Positions 46,663-56,860 of a DNA stretch of 64,000 bases are shown here, piece by piece. Numbering within the stretch: position 1 is the stretch's first letter; each line of letters begins with the position of its first letter. Made by a program: the position numbers and the translations under genes. The notes beneath the pieces were generated by a model that did not search any database, was not told the origin of the DNA, and was given only the letters and a program-made list of their open reading frames with translations. This DNA is from Pseudomonadota bacterium. GTDB taxonomy: Bacteria > Pseudomonadota > Gammaproteobacteria > QQUJ01. Location: positions 1 to 64,000 of the forward strand of contig QQUJ01000027.1 in assembly GCA_008501635.1 (NCBI GenBank). Reading direction: 5' to 3'.

Positions 46663-46977
46663 TCAACCGACCACTGCGTCGGTACTACCCGACTCGCCTT
46701 TTGTGTCCTCCCAGCTCACCGTAACCCGATCGCCGGCCTTGACGTCGCGCAATCGGAACGCAAAGAACGGGTTGCGTGCGATTCCCCCGCCGCAACGGCT
46801 CGTCACCAGGTTGCGCCCATTCACCGCCGCGGAAATCGTGTGGATGAAGTGTGCGGGAATCTTTTCACCGGTACCCGGGTTGCGCCGCTGCCCGGTCTCC
46901 ATCGGATGCTGGATGATCACCTTGACTTCGATATAGCCGTCCGCGCGCACCACCCGCATTTTCATCGTGTTAGCCAT
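46663..46977 (-). CDS. soxZ: Thiosulfate-oxidising protein SoxZ
   Basis: 104-aa partner of SoxY in the sulfur-carrier complex, Ig-like fold, no signal peptide (exported with SoxY by Tat). Recognisable features: VKVIIQHPMETGQRRN, PAHFIHTI, CGGGIARNPFFAF and VKAGDRVTVSWED. Follows soxY by 28 bases. Confidence 0.94.
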   Translation of the reverse strand: MANTMKMRVVRADGYIEVKVIIQHPMETGQRRNPGTGEKIPAHFIHTISAAVNGRNLVTSRCGGGIARNPFFAFRLRDVKAGDRVTVSWEDTKGESGSTDAVVG

Positions 46978-47005
46978 GAATTGTGTCCTCGTAGATGAGT
47001 GCGGC

Positions 47006-47473
47006 TCAACCGCCGCAGCCGCCGATGGTGACTTCCACCCGCCGGCTGGCGATATAGACTTTGCCCTGCGCCTTGACCACGGCCTTGACCGCAGCGCTCT
47101 CCATCATTTTGATGCGCGTCGCCACATAGGCATCCGCGCCCGGTTCAAAGCTAAACTCCGCAAGGAGCGGCAAAGGATTTTTTTCGGCGATGAGCGCGAT
47201 GTACTCGGTGCCCGCAATGCGGCTGTCCACCGACACCGGTACCATGGCACCGTTGTTGGCAACGGCTGGCGCATCGATAATCACATCGGTGGTTTCCGTC
47301 GCCCCAGTCGCACCGAGCTCGGCAAGCACCTTCTCCAGCCCGTCCGCCGCAAATGCCGCGCGATCCGCCGCGGCGAATACCCGCAGCGGCGCGAGCCACC
47401 CCATGGCCGCAGCGAGGCAGGCACCGCTGGTTGCGGTCAAACCGCGGAGGAATTCTCTTCGGGTCACACTCAT
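47006..47473 (-). CDS. soxY: Sulfur carrier protein SoxY
   Basis: 155-aa carrier with a Tat signal (RREFLRGL, then AAAMGW...A) and the C-terminal swinging arm GGCGG whose Cys binds the sulfur substrate during thiosulfate oxidation. SoxYZ is loaded by SoxXA. Middle region PLPLLAEFSFEPGADAYVATRIKM is typical. 28 bp before soxZ and 16 bp after soxA in one operon. Confidence 0.95.
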   Translation of the reverse strand: MSVTRREFLRGLTATSGACLAAAMGWLAPLRVFAAADRAAFAADGLEKVLAELGATGATETTDVIIDAPAVANNGAMVPVSVDSRIAGTEYIALIAEKNPLPLLAEFSFEPGADAYVATRIKMMESAAVKAVVKAQGKVYIASRRVEVTIGGCGG

Positions 47474-47489
47474 AAAAATATCCTCTGTA

Positions 47490-48389
47490 TCAACGAATGG
47501 AGGGAACCTTGATCGGATAACCGTTGGATAGCGCCGTATAGAAAACCTCCAGATCCACGTAGGCTGGATCGCCGGGCGGTAGAGGTTTGGAGCGCATCTG
47601 CTTGAGGCAACGCATAAACCGCTTGTGCAGCACCTCGATCTCGCCTACAGGAACACGATAAGTGGGAAAATGAGATACGTCGCCAAAGGGCGTTGTCGGA
47701 GTTTCGCCGCGCAAGCGGTGCCCCATGATGCTGTTGGGGGTATGGCACGAGGCGCAGGCGAAATTGAGCTGACCTATGCGCTTGTAGAACAACTTCTCAC
47801 CCCGGTCGTAGGCCGCACGCAACTGCGGAACCTTCAGATCCATTGCGGTCGCCTGACCATCGCTCAGCGATTTGATGAAGGTGGTGATTGCGGCGTTGGG
47901 CTCCGAACCTTGCTTGAAGTTTTCCCAAAGCACCGATTTGGCGCAGTGTTCGACGCGCGCTTCGATGGTCATGACTTCGTCCAAGCGTTTGTCGAATACG
48001 GGATAGCGTGCCGCCAGCCCGCGAAAATCACCACGACCTTCGCTTAAACAGGCGACAAAACCCGGTTCGCGTTTCTCCCATAGCTCAACCAGCTGCTTGC
48101 CCTGATCGACGACCAACGCCCCGGGACTCATCTCGTCGACATCAAGGTCGAACTGTTTCCAGTTGAGCTTCCACGCCTGCGCCTCGTCCGCCGCCATCGT
48201 GATATTCCGGTTGAGCGCCTCGACATCCTTCCAGTAGACATAGGTTTCAGAAAAATCGCCTTCGACACCCAGCATCGGGTCGATGGCGGCGCGCGGATAA
48301 TTCTGATAATCGGTTTCCGCAGCGGCGTAACCGGCACTCGCGATCAGTACCGTCACTGCCAGACTGGTAAAAAATTTCAACTTGGCCAT
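47490..48389 (-). CDS. soxA: L-cysteine S-thiosulfotransferase subunit SoxA (monoheme)
   Basis: 299-aa periplasmic c-type cytochrome; signal peptide MAKLKFFTSLAVTVLIASAGYAA in outline. It attaches thiosulfate to SoxY Cys with SoxX. One CxxCH (CASCH) and a downstream Cys (FMRCLKQ) that is the likely heme-ligand/persulfide residue. The N-terminal heme site of diheme SoxA proteins is degenerate here (VACLSEGRGD ... RVEHC, two Cys without CxxCH). The ATG at 48389 follows GGGAGGAG. Operon with soxX (10 bp) and soxY. Confidence 0.92.
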   Translation of the reverse strand: MAKLKFFTSLAVTVLIASAGYAAAETDYQNYPRAAIDPMLGVEGDFSETYVYWKDVEALNRNITMAADEAQAWKLNWKQFDLDVDEMSPGALVVDQGKQLVELWEKREPGFVACLSEGRGDFRGLAARYPVFDKRLDEVMTIEARVEHCAKSVLWENFKQGSEPNAAITTFIKSLSDGQATAMDLKVPQLRAAYDRGEKLFYKRIGQLNFACASCHTPNSIMGHRLRGETPTTPFGDVSHFPTYRVPVGEIEVLHKRFMRCLKQMRSKPLPPGDPAYVDLEVFYTALSNGYPIKVPSIR

Positions 48390-48399
48390 GACTCCTCCC

Positions 48400-48858
48400 T
48401 CACCTGGACGATTGCAGAAAGGCCACCACATCTCGAATCTCCTGAGACGAAAGAACCTCATTGGTACCAAAGGGCGGCATGACCGTATCAGGTATCCGCA
48501 TTCGCATGTCGTAGACGAGGCCATAAGTTTCGCTGTCACTGCGGCCCCAGGTGCCGTAGCCGCTCAGGTCGGGTCCCCGGCTCCCGGGCTGCGTCCCACC
48601 CTTCAGCACATGACAGGCGAGGCAGTTGCCCTTGTTGCGGGCGAACGCCAACTTTTTGCCGCGTCCTGCATCCCCTTCCAGAGAACCGTCCAACATCGGC
48701 TGCTGTGGCTCACGCACGGCCACTGTGCTGCACGGTAGCGTATAGCTCAGACAGGGAAACGCCATGGGCGAGACCTCTGGCTTAACGGCGCCACCCGGCC
48801 CGCCCGCGCTGCAACCGACTGTCAGCAACGCAAGAACTAGTGTCATCAAACGCACCAT
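48400..48858 (-). CDS. soxX: Cytochrome SoxX, predicted lipoprotein
   Basis: 152-aa monoheme cytochrome with one CLACH site, GSRGPDLSGYG and the axial Met in DTVMPPFG. The N-terminus MVRLMTLVLALLTVGC is a lipoprotein signal with lipobox TVGC (Cys16), unlike the cleavable soluble signal of classical SoxX, so SoxXA could be tethered to a membrane. Ten bases separate it from soxA and nine from the porin gene stop. Confidence 0.9.
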   Translation of the reverse strand: MVRLMTLVLALLTVGCSAGGPGGAVKPEVSPMAFPCLSYTLPCSTVAVREPQQPMLDGSLEGDAGRGKKLAFARNKGNCLACHVLKGGTQPGSRGPDLSGYGTWGRSDSETYGLVYDMRMRIPDTVMPPFGTNEVLSSQEIRDVVAFLQSSR

Positions 48859-48867
48859 GACGCCCTC

Positions 48868-50349
48868 CTAGAAAAAGTGGACCAGTCGCACGCCCAGTAC
48901 GTCGCCTACAGAACCCGTTGCGATATTGGCATTAGAGGTCTTGACCCCCGCGTTGTTGATCTGTGCCGCAGTACTGTTGGCTGGCACTGCTGGATTAGGC
49001 GCCTCGTTATCACGAAAGACGTAGTTGACCGTGACACGGGTTTTAGGGCTGATGTGGTAGTTGAAACCAAGAGCCAGCTCTTCGATCACGCGCTCGTCAG
49101 ACGCTGACCAGTAGCTGTTGTTGACCGTCTCATACAAGAGGTCGTTACGCGCATAGCGCACATCGAACTGCCATTTCTTGTTGAGATAGAAGCCGTACTC
49201 CATGGTCAAACCGCGGGCCTTGTTCTCCTTTTCGGCCGCAATCTGAATCAGGCCACCGTAGGGGCAGTCGGTACAGCTGGTGGTCGCCGCCTGCAACACC
49301 ATGCCTTCGGCATACATCAACTCCATCCCGAAACGGTGCTTGTGCCCGTCTTCGCCAAAAAAGCGCCCCAGTGCCTGAACGCCGAAACCGTAGCGGATTC
49401 GGTCAAAATCGGCGCTCGGTGTACCGGCGGCATCAACGATAAAGTTGCGCACGCCTTTCTGATGATAGGCGTAGAGCTTGACCCCGTTCTTGTGCGGACC
49501 CTTGCCGCCGGACAGATCGTATTCAGAGGAGAAAAAGAGGTTCAGATCCTGCTCGCTATTGTTATCGGTCTGATGGATGCCGTTGCCGTTGCCAAGCATC
49601 GCCGCGTAGGTGTGCGTCCACTTGCCGGTCTTGAACGAATCGAACAACTGCACGCCCCAATCACGCCCCACATCGGTGTCGTAGCCATACGTGGATACAT
49701 TGTCGACATACCCCTGTCCGGCAATGGGATTCGTTCCCTTGGCGTTGCCCTCGATAAACCGCTCGATCTGGTCGCGACGCACGAAGTCGGTGGGGAAAAT
49801 GAAATCCTTGGCCTGCAGGGACTCCGTCAGTTCTTCAGGCCCGGGTTTTTGAAACAAACCGGCCCGCACCCTTACGCCGGGAATATAGCTGAATGTCACG
49901 CTGGCATCGGTGAGCGTCCCCATGCGTTCGCGATCGGTCTTCAACGGTTTGTATGTCGCTGCATTCTGACCGAAGTTTGCGGCCATCAGATAGTTGATAC
50001 GCGAAGGCACGATGTTACCGCGTGCGCCCATGACCAGCGCATCGAGATTGACCCCGTCGCGCCTGTTGCGCAGCTCGGGACCGACCCGGCAGTTATTGAC
50101 GAAATACCCGTTGTTCAAGCCCGGTCCGGCATTGGTATTGCCGGTCGGAGTGCCGTTGGGTGCCGCCAGCCCCTCCAGGCGATCACACCCCAGGTTGTTG
50201 GCGTAGGTAAGTGCCACTGCACCGAAGAAACGATGCTTGACTTTGGGCGGTTCAGTGCCCTGGATCATGATCCAGTTGGCGCTATGAGCAACATTGAGCA
50301 GATTGCCCGCCATCAGGCCGAGCAGCATGAGCAGAGTCTTCTTCTGCAT
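48868..50349 (-). CDS. Outer-membrane porin heading the sox operon
   Basis: 493-aa beta-barrel: signal peptide MQKKTLLMLLGLMAGNLLNV and then a long strand/turn pattern (OprO/P-like, many Gly-Tyr-Asn turns), ending in Phe-Phe (RLVHFF), the BAM signature. AGGGGGAG supports the ATG at 50349. It starts the porin-soxX-soxA-soxY-soxZ-cytochrome operon behind the ECF-type promoter at 50434-50459, so uptake of thiosulfate or similar anions is a natural guess. Confidence 0.88.
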   Translation of the reverse strand: MQKKTLLMLLGLMAGNLLNVAHSANWIMIQGTEPPKVKHRFFGAVALTYANNLGCDRLEGLAAPNGTPTGNTNAGPGLNNGYFVNNCRVGPELRNRRDGVNLDALVMGARGNIVPSRINYLMAANFGQNAATYKPLKTDRERMGTLTDASVTFSYIPGVRVRAGLFQKPGPEELTESLQAKDFIFPTDFVRRDQIERFIEGNAKGTNPIAGQGYVDNVSTYGYDTDVGRDWGVQLFDSFKTGKWTHTYAAMLGNGNGIHQTDNNSEQDLNLFFSSEYDLSGGKGPHKNGVKLYAYHQKGVRNFIVDAAGTPSADFDRIRYGFGVQALGRFFGEDGHKHRFGMELMYAEGMVLQAATTSCTDCPYGGLIQIAAEKENKARGLTMEYGFYLNKKWQFDVRYARNDLLYETVNNSYWSASDERVIEELALGFNYHISPKTRVTVNYVFRDNEAPNPAVPANSTAAQINNAGVKTSNANIATGSVGDVLGVRLVHFF

Positions 50350-50433
50350 AACTCCCCCTCTGAATGTTTTCATTGTGTTATTCGGTGACGCATACCCTGC
50401 GCCGTGACACCCTCTTACGGAGTGTTAACTTGC

Positions 50434-50459
50434 AAACGAACAGACTAAAGAAAAGTTCC
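50434..50459 (-). promoter_or_regulatory. ECF-sigma-type promoter of the porin-sox operon
   Basis: On the minus strand GGAAC (50455-50459), 16 bases, CGTTT (50434-50438). The extended -35 CGGGAACTTT and the -10 TTCGTTT also occur upstream of the ECF sigma gene at the same spacing. It lies about 85 bases before the porin ATG. Confidence 0.85.
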
Positions 50460-50485
50460 CGAAAATTGCGATGTGCCCCACTACC

Positions 50486-50968
50486 TCACTTTGAATTGGG
50501 TCTTTCGTGAAGCATCTGTTCCAGCGAACCGAACGGATTCTGTTCGATGAGATAGTCGGCCAGCGCGTCGCGCTGCGCCGCGTTAAGGATCTCGCGCTCT
50601 TCCATCAGCTGTGCGATCACGGCGCGCTGTTGCTGCTCCTGAAGCCGGGCAATAGCCGCTCGCTCGGCTTCCACGCGCTCGGCATTGGGTTGATCGGAAA
50701 AGATCTCCCAGATCATGCGCATCCGATGCGCGGCGATATCCTGCCAAGCCATGTCGAGCTCGCTTAAAAAACGTCCCTCCTTCGCCCGCCACAAAGAGAG
50801 CTGCGATTCGCTGAGCTGCAGATAGTTGGCGAGAAACGTATGTCCGCGCTGCGCCACTTGTTCAGCGTCGTCATTGGCGACAGCCTGGAGAACCACGCCG
50901 CCCATCACACCCACGTTGAGCAGCAGCGACAACGCAAGGAGCAGAAGCAGATTTCGACGCGATATCAT
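50486..50968 (-). CDS. CpxP/Spy/CnrX-like periplasmic sensor protein
   Basis: 160-aa protein with an N-terminal membrane helix or uncleaved signal (MISRRNLLLLLALSLLLNVG) and an all-alpha periplasmic region with the LTxxQ-like LSESQLSLWRAKE and repeated Glu/Arg/Gln helices, the fold of Spy/CpxP/CnrX heavy-metal or envelope-stress sensors. It follows the anti-sigma by 3 bases, so it may modulate the anti-sigma in the periplasm as CnrX does. Confidence 0.75.
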   Translation of the reverse strand: MISRRNLLLLLALSLLLNVGVMGGVVLQAVANDDAEQVAQRGHTFLANYLQLSESQLSLWRAKEGRFLSELDMAWQDIAAHRMRMIWEIFSDQPNAERVEAERAAIARLQEQQQRAVIAQLMEEREILNAAQRDALADYLIEQNPFGSLEQMLHERPNSK

Positions 50969-50971
50969 CCT

Positions 50972-51409
50972 TTACCTCAAATAGCAGGAGGGGTAGTTCA
51001 GACAGACATTGCCTGGCGGTACAGCGACGAATGGGGCCATGCGCGCCGCTGTGGAAATATCTGCGCTCGGCAGTGGACTCGCCAGACGACTTCCAAGTGT
51101 GACGCCCACGCCCAGGATAAGCGAGGCCGTGAGCGCCAGCGGCACCAGGCCGAACGCCGAATACCGACGCCCAACATCACGTGACTGTTCGGCAACACGC
51201 CAACGCACCTGCTCCACCACATCGATCGCGGCTATACCTTCCAGCGAGGCTCTCATTGCCCGGGATACGGCGTGCAATTCCCCCACCTGGTGGCGACACT
51301 CATCACACCCACGTAAATGTTCTTCCACCGCGGCACGTCGATCCGCGCTGAGTTCGCCATCGATGCAGGCTGAGAGATCTGCGAAACCGGGACACTCGCT
51401 ACGCTCCAT
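50972..51409 (-). CDS. Zinc-finger anti-sigma factor
   Basis: 145-aa membrane protein: cytosolic ZAS domain (about 1-40, HLRGCDECRHQVGE, His-x3-Cys-x2-Cys plus an earlier Cys), one membrane segment (about 90-108, LVPLALTASLILGVGVTLG) and a short periplasmic tail. It should hold the adjacent ECF sigma factor inactive until signalled. The ATG at 51409 is preferred over 51415 because AAGGAG is then 6 bases upstream. Operon with the sigma and sensor genes. Confidence 0.85.
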   Translation of the reverse strand: MERSECPGFADLSACIDGELSADRRAAVEEHLRGCDECRHQVGELHAVSRAMRASLEGIAAIDVVEQVRWRVAEQSRDVGRRYSAFGLVPLALTASLILGVGVTLGSRLASPLPSADISTAARMAPFVAVPPGNVCLNYPSCYLR

Positions 51410-51419
51410 CGTCATCTCC

Positions 51420-52028
51420 TTAACTCTCCACCACGGCCTCTACTCGTGCCAGCAACATGCGACGGGCTCGCGCGACACGCGATTTAACGGTGCCCTCTGC
51501 GACCGCCAGCACCTCAGCGATCTCGGCATAGGACATTCCCTCCAACTCGCGCAACAACAACGCCTGCCTAAAAGCCGGGGGCAGCTCCGACAATGCGCCA
51601 ATCACGTGCGCTAACCGATCCCGGCTGTCCAGCGTCGTCCCGATGTCGACCCCATGACCGGGTGCATCGCTGATCTCCTCAATTGGGACACAGTTCCATA
51701 CCTGGCGGCGCCGCAAAAGATCTATCGTGGCATTGCTTGCAATGCGAAAAAGCCAGGTTCGAAACAGCGCCTGCGGACGCCACCGTCCGAGCTGGCAGAA
51801 AGCCTTGACGAAGGTGTCCTGCGTGAGATCGCGCGCCTCTTCGGGACAACCGGTTGCCCGCAGTACATAGCGATAGATTTTGTTCTGGTAGCGGCGCACA
51901 AGCTCACTGAATGCATCCGGGTCGCCTCGCTGTGAACGCAACACGCACTGTTCGTCTGACAGGCGTGCCGGTGCCTCGACTGCCGATCGTTCGCAGTCAT
52001 CGGAAAGGATCTGGACGATCTCATTCAC
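51420..52028 (-). CDS. ECF RNA polymerase sigma factor
   Basis: 202-aa extracytoplasmic-function sigma factor (RpoE-like): region 2 (SELVRRYQNKIYRYVLRAT ... DLTQDTFVKAF ... FRTWLFRIASN) and region 4 (LPPAFRQALLLRELEGMSYAEIAEVL, VAEGTVKSRVARARRML), no region 3. Its own gene carries the same GGAAC-N16-CGTTT promoter as the porin-sox operon, so positive autoregulation is likely. First of sigma / anti-sigma / sensor. Confidence 0.93.
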   Translation of the reverse strand: MNEIVQILSDDCERSAVEAPARLSDEQCVLRSQRGDPDAFSELVRRYQNKIYRYVLRATGCPEEARDLTQDTFVKAFCQLGRWRPQALFRTWLFRIASNATIDLLRRRQVWNCVPIEEISDAPGHGVDIGTTLDSRDRLAHVIGALSELPPAFRQALLLRELEGMSYAEIAEVLAVAEGTVKSRVARARRMLLARVEAVVES

Positions 52029-52090
52029 GCGTTGTGAACCTCAGCAGCCCTTGCCACGGCATCGGTGGCATCAGCCACGCCTGGGTATAT

Positions 52091-52116
52091 AAACGAACCT
52101 GAACGCGGAAAGTTCC
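52091..52116 (-). promoter_or_regulatory. ECF-sigma-type promoter of the sigma / anti-sigma / sensor operon
   Basis: Minus strand GGAAC (52112-52116), 16 bases, CGTTT (52091-52095), with extended CGGGAACTTT and TTCGTTTA, about 63 bases before the sigma ATG. Same elements and spacing as the sox operon promoter. Confidence 0.88.
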
Positions 52117-52461
52117 CGAGGGTTTCCCATGCGAAGCGGGTGGACCGGGTGCTTGCACGGCGCGACAGCTCCCCGGCATGATCACCCGCGCGTATTGGAC
52201 GCGCCCCGTTGCGGTCATTTGCAGCGGAAACCTTCCTGGCTAGGAGGCTGCGGCGTAGACATGGGAATTACGTGTCGCGCCGGTTACGGGTTGTGAGAAG
52301 TTGTTACGAAATTGTTACAGCGGGACATCATCGGGTCGTGCAAACCCGAAGGTTTGAAAGCGTGAAACCGGCAACAGGGGTGATGCAGCCGAACCCGGGA
52401 GGGGGACAGACGCATACTGTCCGGGCGCGGCAGGATAGCCGCTCAAGCCTGATAGGCAAAA

Positions 52462-52481
52462 GGGCCTGCACCGGCAGGCCC
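52462..52481 (-). terminator. Rho-independent terminator of thiC
   Basis: 8-bp perfect stem GGGCCTGC/GCAGGCCC with a 4-base loop and TTTT on the minus strand, about 24 bases after the thiC stop. Confidence 0.78.
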
Positions 52482-52504
52482 CGTCGCACAGCGGATAGAC
52501 CGGA

Positions 52505-54560
<2,056 letters not shown>

Positions 54561-54769
54561 CGTCATGGATCCCCCGCCAGATGAAAAAATAGAGCTATAT
54601 GGTCGGGATTCCACGACACTACGAAGTTAGCCGATGGGGGGTGTCAATGCAAGGGCGAAGTCCATCGGCCACGGGCATCGACACGGAACGGGAAAAAGCA
54701 CCTGTGTGCCGGTTTGCTACCTTGTCAGGATTGGGCAAACTCCGTACTCTTTATTGCCGCATAGTATTT

Positions 54770-54789
54770 ATATTAGAATTCGCTAATAT
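54770..54789. promoter_or_regulatory. AT-rich palindrome (candidate ArsR-type operator) before pcm-tolC
   Basis: Perfect 7-bp arms ATATTAG and CTAATAT with a 6-base spacer, 18 bases upstream of the pcm-like ATG. It is in a position to overlap the promoter or leader. The form is like operators of ArsR-family repressors of sulfide/peroxide-type responses, but the binding protein is not identified. Confidence 0.5.
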
Positions 54790-54807
54790 TCTGAAGGTTG
54801 AGCGCCA

Positions 54808-55470
54808 ATGACCGAGACAAACCTGGATCAAGCCCGATACAACATGATCGAGCAGCAGATCCGTCCGTGGGAGGTACTCAACGACGATGTACTGAAACTG
54901 ATGACGCAGGTACCACGCGAGCACTTCGTACCCGAGGAGTATCGCAAACTGGCCTTTGCCGATACCGAGATTCCCCTGGGCAATGGCCAGGTAATGATGG
55001 CACCGCGCGTCGAGGCACGATTTCTCCAGGCACTGGCGCTCAAACCCACGGATCACGTGCTGGAAGTCGGCACCGGCAGTGGCTATATGACCGCCTGTCT
55101 CGCCCGCTCGGCCGCGCACGTCTACAGCGTCGATATCTATGACGAGTTCACAGGCCGGGCCACCGGGAAACTGCACAGCGCAGGGGTTCACAACGTCACG
55201 CTGGAGACGGGTGACGCAGCGGTTGCCTGGGACGATCACGCCCCCTATGACGCCATCGTTATTACCGGCGCGCTGCGATTGATCCCGGAGGCGTACCAAG
55301 CCCAGCTCAGACCCGAGGGTCGCCTGATCGCACTGGTCGGCGCCTCACCGGTGCGCCAGGCGTTGCTGATTACCCGTACCGGAGAGAACGCTTGGTCCAC
55401 CGAGGCTCTCTTTGAAACCGATCTACCGGAACTGGTGAATGCTCCCCAGCCTCAAAGCTTTGTGTTCTAG
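54808..55470 (+). CDS. pcm: Protein-L-isoaspartate O-methyltransferase-like protein
   Basis: 220-aa class I methyltransferase of the Pcm family: RYNMIEQQIRPWEV, VPREHFVPEEYRKLAFADTEIPLGNGQVM (the family substrate loop, in parts) and motif I VLEVGTGSGYMTACLA. It repairs isoaspartyl residues in proteins if the activity is conserved. Typical length. The tolC-like gene follows 96 bp downstream on the same strand and may be co-transcribed. Confidence 0.85.
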   Translation: MTETNLDQARYNMIEQQIRPWEVLNDDVLKLMTQVPREHFVPEEYRKLAFADTEIPLGNGQVMMAPRVEARFLQALALKPTDHVLEVGTGSGYMTACLARSAAHVYSVDIYDEFTGRATGKLHSAGVHNVTLETGDAAVAWDDHAPYDAIVITGALRLIPEAYQAQLRPEGRLIALVGASPVRQALLITRTGENAWSTEALFETDLPELVNAPQPQSFVF

Positions 55471-55566
55471 GGCCTGTCAACGCTATGCGTGGAGGCGAGT
55501 TGTGTAGCACCCACCGGCTGGAGCCCGGCCCCGAGGGCCAAGCCACTCTCATTTGATAAGGAAGCC

Positions 55567-56859
55567 ATGATGCGCACGACCTTGTTCCACCTGGCGATCA
55601 TTCTCGCCGCTGCTCTGCCCCTCAATGCACCAGGCGCAGACCTGCTCGAGCTGTACGAGCTCGCACGACAGAGCGATCCGCAGCTGCGTAGTGCGCGTGC
55701 CGGTTTCGAAGTGACGCGCGAGGGAGCGAACCAGGCCCGAGCAGTGCTCTATCCCGATGTTCGCCTGACCGCCAACACCGCCAAGATCGACGAGGATAGC
55801 GGGGACTACTCGAGCAACGGCTGGACGCTGGCACTGACTCAACCCCTGTTTCGTCGCGACCGTCTCGTCGCAGTCTCGCAAAGTGATCTGCAGACCGAGA
55901 GGGCACAGCTCGATCTCACCGCGGCCGAGCAGGCACTGATGGTGCGGCTCTCCGAACGCTATTTCGATGTGCTCGCCGCCATCGACAATCTGGAGTTTGC
56001 GCAGGCCGAGGAGAAAGCCATCCGCCGTCAACTCGACCAGACCAAGCAGCGCTTCGAGGTGGGCTTGATCGCGATTACCGATGTCCACGAGGCGCAGGCG
56101 CGGTTTGACCTGAGCGTGGCGCAGAAGATAGTTGCCACCAACCAGCTGGCCAACGCGGGAGAGAGCCTGCGCGAGGTGACCGGACAGTATCACAAGGATC
56201 TGCGCAGTCTGTCGGCGAAGGTGCCGTTGGCCACGCCAGACCCGGCCGATGTGGAATCCTGGGGCGAAGCCGCCCTGGAGCAGAATCCCACCGTGGGTGC
56301 CGCCAGGCTCAGCAGCGAGAGTGTGCGTGCCGAGATCGACCGCCTCCGTTCCGGCCACTATCCCACCGTGGACCTGGTGGCAAGCCGCAATCACAGTGAC
56401 GTGGGCGGCGGCATCTCAGGCGCCCGGGAGACGGATACCTCGACCCTGAAACTGGAGTTGATGGTACCTCTTTACCAAGGCGGCCTGGTGAGTTCGCAGA
56501 TTCGCCAGGCGGAGCAGCTTTACACGCAGGCGCTCGAGGGACTGGAGCAGCAGCGGCGTGCCGTCGATCGGCAGACCCGCAGCGCCTACCTGGGGGTGGT
56601 AGCGAGCATCAGCCAGGTCAAAGCGTTGGAACAGGCGCTGGTTTCAAGCAAGAGTGCGCTGCAAGCCACCGAGGCGGGATTCGAGGTGGGAACCCGCACC
56701 ATCGTCGATGTCCTTGACTCACAGCGTGAGCTGTTCCGTGCCCAGCGCGACGTCGATCGCGCCCGCTACGACTACGTACTGAACAGCCTGCGCCTGAAAC
56801 AGGCCGCGGGCAGTCTGCAAGAGATCGATCTGCGGCAGATCAACACCTGGATGAACTGA
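55567..56859 (+). CDS. tolC: TolC-family outer-membrane efflux channel
   Basis: 430-aa outer-membrane channel of type I secretion and efflux systems: signal peptide (to about residue 22, APGAD), then two TolC repeats rich in coiled-coil helices (LLELYELARQSDPQLRSA; EQALMVRLSERYFDVLAA) and DVLDSQRELFRAQRDVDRARYDYVLNSLRLKQAAGSL at the end of repeat two. The ATG at 55567 (or 55570) follows AAGGA. It can supply the outer-membrane exit for the RND system at 26.6-30.8 kb. Confidence 0.92.
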   Translation: MMRTTLFHLAIILAAALPLNAPGADLLELYELARQSDPQLRSARAGFEVTREGANQARAVLYPDVRLTANTAKIDEDSGDYSSNGWTLALTQPLFRRDRLVAVSQSDLQTERAQLDLTAAEQALMVRLSERYFDVLAAIDNLEFAQAEEKAIRRQLDQTKQRFEVGLIAITDVHEAQARFDLSVAQKIVATNQLANAGESLREVTGQYHKDLRSLSAKVPLATPDPADVESWGEAALEQNPTVGAARLSSESVRAEIDRLRSGHYPTVDLVASRNHSDVGGGISGARETDTSTLKLELMVPLYQGGLVSSQIRQAEQLYTQALEGLEQQRRAVDRQTRSAYLGVVASISQVKALEQALVSSKSALQATEAGFEVGTRTIVDVLDSQRELFRAQRDVDRARYDYVLNSLRLKQAAGSLQEIDLRQINTWMN

Positions 56860-56860
56860 A

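Larger units (their letters stand above)
52029..52504. other. Region between the ECF sigma gene and thiC (476 bp)
   Basis: Holds the ECF promoter (52091-52116) and the thiC terminator (52462-52481). A small hairpin CAAACC-CGAA-GGTTTG sits at 52341-52356. No supported gene. Confidence 0.5.

Noticed and set aside
52321-52420. Riboswitch-like motifs (GCAAACC hairpin, GAAACCGGCAAC) on the plus strand between the ECF and thiC genes
   Set aside because: They resemble parts of a c-di-GMP-I or cobalamin aptamer, but the core is incomplete and no plus-strand gene follows within a sensible distance.
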